Shown here: one piece after another, positions 4,768 through 6,716 of the stretch
How the letters are laid out: every line of letters begins with the position of its first letter
Numbering within the stretch: position 1 is the stretch's first letter
Source: Verrucomicrobiota bacterium
GTDB taxonomy: Bacteria; Verrucomicrobiota; Verrucomicrobiia; Verrucomicrobiales; Akkermansiaceae
Direction: 5' to 3'
DNA length: 6,716 bases
NCBI GenBank assembly: GCA_026397695.1
Contig: JAPLUJ010000617.1
Span: 1-6,716 of the forward strand
Program-made: the position numbers and the translations under genes
The notes under the pieces: model-generated
Told to the model about the DNA's origin: nothing
The model's input: only the letters and a program-made list of their open reading frames with translations
The model's database searches: none

Positions 4768-6716
4768 TTGGCTCTCGGATCGATTATCACACAGGCCATG
4801 ATCCTACCGATACGGTTCGGATATCCCGGCTTGATTCTCAGGGTTTGTGCCATGATGTGGCTGCTCGCGGCTGCGCGGGCGGTCGGCGCTATCGGGTGGG
4901 ACGAACGCTTGGCGGAGGTTTTTTCCGGACGCTGGAAGGAAATCCAAAGCGAGCAGGCCGAACTGACTCCCCGGTTAGATGTCTTGCCGGTAATTCCGAT
5001 AGACGACCAAGGCGGCACGGGGGGCTACGCCAGCATTCACCCGCATGCGACACCCGCGCGCAATGCCCGTTATGCCGTCGAAGTTTATTGGCCGGCAAGC
5101 GCACCGGTGGACATGGTGGCGCTGGTGCCGGCGCGACGTTATGACGCGAGGGGCTTGGACGCGCAATATGGCATGCCGGATGCCTTCACGGTGGAGTTGA
5201 TCGATGCCGACGGCAAGGTGCTGGCATGTATTGCCCGGGAACGGGACACCCACACGCATCCGGTGCGCAAGGGGCATCCTTTCGTCTATCAGGTGTCACC
5301 GGCGGTCGCCGCGTCGGGATTGAGGATTACCGCCGGATTGTTGCTCGCAGACTCCGAAGGTGAGGAGAATTTCATGCATGCCTGGGCCGAGGCGTTGGTA
5401 TTCGAAGGCGTGCGCAACATCGCCTTGGGGGGGAAGGTGCGTAGCCTGGGTGGCGCGGAGCCTGCGGCACCATGGCACTGGAATCCGGCATTTCTCGTCG
5501 ATGGCCAGACGCCGCTGGGATTGCCGGAGATACCTGCGGAAGCACACGCCAATATCGGTTGGATCTCCGAAGGCCGCGCCAAAGCGAGCGACGCCGCATC
5601 GTTGACGGTGGACCTCGGCGCGAACGTTTTGGTGGATGCCGTGCGCTTGATTCCGGCCAAAAGACCAACGTCGGATCTGCCTAGCGGATTCGGCTTTCCC
5701 CGCAAATTGGCGATCTCGATTGCCGCAACGAATCAACCCGGAGAGCAGGGCCAGTGGTCGGTTCTAGCAGAACGTGAGATGCGCAATCCCGGGCATAATC
5801 CGCTGTTGGTGTCTTTTGATGCCAGCCGCGGGCGTTATGTCAGGATCGATGCCACCGAGCTATGGAAAGTCTTCGATAACTATCCCGCGTTCTTTGCTTT
5901 GAGCGAAGTGGAAGTGCTGGCCGGGGACGAAAATCTGGCGCTCGGGAAAGTGGTCCGTTCGCCGGACGGGATGCTCAACATCATTGCCTCGGGGGGCCGC
6001 ATCTGGAGCAGTGCCGGCCTCAGCGATGGATTCGGGCCGGACGGCCGCCTGGTTTCGACGCGCGAGTGGATCACCCAACTGGACCGGCGGCTACAGCTTG
6101 AAACCCGTTTGGATGCATTGCGCGGCGAGTCCTCCCGGTTAGTGGCGGGTTGGCGGCGCGTCAGACTAACAGGATTCACGGTGCTGGGATTGGTGGGTGC
6201 CTTCTTGATCATCGCATTGCCGATTCGCTACCGCATTCATGCGAATCGCGAGTTGATCAAGGTGCGGGAACGCATTGCCGGGGATCTGCACGACGAGGTG
6301 GGAAGCAACCTTGGAAGCATTCAAATGTTCGCCGATCTGGCAGAAGGACGATCCGGCCCATCGGACGACCTGAAACGCATCCACAGAATCGCCGCGGAAA
6401 CGGTGAGCGCTGTGCGCGACATCGTCTGGTTGCTCCGCACGCAGGGCGATCACCGCATCGGCACGGTCGAACACTTGCGCGAGACCAGTTCGATCATGCT
6501 CGAAATTCTGGAGTGGAAATTCACCGCCAACGAAGCGGCCTGGCAAATCGAGCTTCCCGAAGAAGATACCCGCCACTTGTTCCTGTTTTTCCGGGAGGCC
6601 CTGCATAACATCCTGCGTCATGCCAAGGCGTCAAAGGTGGAGGTCCGGATCGAATCCACGGGCGGTAATTTCCAACTCGCGATTCAGGACGATGGCGTCG
6701 GCATTGACCCTGATCG
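4765..6716 (+). CDS. Discoidin-domain sensor histidine kinase, HisKA_3 (NarL/DesK) type (3' partial)
   Basis: The + frame stays open from 4765 to the right edge (650 full codons) and encodes a membrane sensor kinase. Residues 13-42 look like a signal peptide or anchor (Arg17, Arg26, then CAMMWLLAAARAVGA). The periplasmic part (about 43-465) ends in a discoidin-like (F5/8 type C) domain, about 218-386, beginning NIALGGKV and ending ALSEVEVLAG. A related module precedes it: VDMVALVPARR at 115-125 mirrors VDAVRLIPAKR at 290-300. A helical stretch (about 436-465) and one membrane helix (about 468-489) lead to the kinase core. His509 in DLHDEVGSNLGSI is the phosphorylation site, FREALHNILRHAKAS (Glu611, Asn615) is the N box, and DDGVGI (642-647) begins the ATP lid. 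This core belongs to the HisKA_3/HATPase_c class, which normally signals to LuxR-type regulators; none is visible before the edge. Discoidin domains often bind carbohydrate, so an extracellular sugar ligand is plausible but unproven. ATG 4798 (residue 12) is an alternative start. Confidence 0.88.
   Translation, partial: MLALGSIITQAMILPIRFGYPGLILRVCAMMWLLAAARAVGAIGWDERLAEVFSGRWKEIQSEQAELTPRLDVLPVIPIDDQGGTGGYASIHPHATPARNARYAVEVYWPASAPVDMVALVPARRYDARGLDAQYGMPDAFTVELIDADGKVLACIARERDTHTHPVRKGHPFVYQVSPAVAASGLRITAGLLLADSEGEENFMHAWAEALVFEGVRNIALGGKVRSLGGAEPAAPWHWNPAFLVDGQTPLGLPEIPAEAHANIGWISEGRAKASDAASLTVDLGANVLVDAVRLIPAKRPTSDLPSGFGFPRKLAISIAATNQPGEQGQWSVLAEREMRNPGHNPLLVSFDASRGRYVRIDATELWKVFDNYPAFFALSEVEVLAGDENLALGKVVRSPDGMLNIIASGGRIWSSAGLSDGFGPDGRLVSTREWITQLDRRLQLETRLDALRGESSRLVAGWRRVRLTGFTVLGLVGAFLIIALPIRYRIHANRELIKVRERIAGDLHDEVGSNLGSIQMFADLAEGRSGPSDDLKRIHRIAAETVSAVRDIVWLLRTQGDHRIGTVEHLRETSSIMLEILEWKFTANEAAWQIELPEEDTRHLFLFFREALHNILRHAKASKVEVRIESTGGNFQLAIQDDGVGIDPD

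Overview
The window looks like chromosomal DNA from a G+C-rich Gram-negative bacterium, most likely of the Verrucomicrobiota or a nearby PVC-group lineage. This placement is an inference. It rests on three things: starts without Shine-Dalgarno sequences behind C/A-rich leaders, a sensor kinase with a discoidin-type periplasmic region, and a Tat-type leader on a sugar-enzyme-like protein. No rRNA or tRNA gene is visible, and I saw no CRISPR array or mobile element.

Region 1 (1-3533, + strand) is a compact run of five genes, probably one operon. It holds the C-terminal part of dhaL (dihydroxyacetone-kinase ATP/ADP-binding subunit), an LsrF-family class I aldolase/thiolase, a Tat-leader cupin resembling D-lyxose ketol-isomerase, a 104-residue VOC-fold protein, and dhaK (the substrate-binding kinase subunit). 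Gaps are 20-55 bases and the leaders are almost free of G. The reading I favour is a small carbohydrate-catabolism cassette. The cupin would isomerise an aldose to a ketose, DhaK/DhaL would phosphorylate the ketose, and the LsrF-like Schiff-base enzyme would cleave the ketose phosphate, probably releasing dihydroxyacetone phosphate. The true substrate is unknown. The classical autoinducer-2 role of LsrF is not supported by these neighbours.

Region 2 (3549-4703, - strand) is a single gene for a membrane VKOR-DsbA fusion, a self-contained periplasmic disulfide-forming enzyme. It converges on dhaK with only 15 bases between the stops.

Region 3 (4704-4764) is an A/T-richer divergent intergenic region. 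It presumably carries the promoters of the VKOR gene and of the sensor kinase.

Region 4 (4765-6716, + strand, open at the right edge) encodes a HisKA_3-type (NarL/DesK-like) sensor histidine kinase. Its periplasmic part appears to contain two related discoidin-like modules, followed by one transmembrane helix and the kinase core. The window ends inside the ATPase domain. A response regulator may lie beyond the edge. A regulatory link from this kinase to the sugar cassette is possible but not shown by the sequence.
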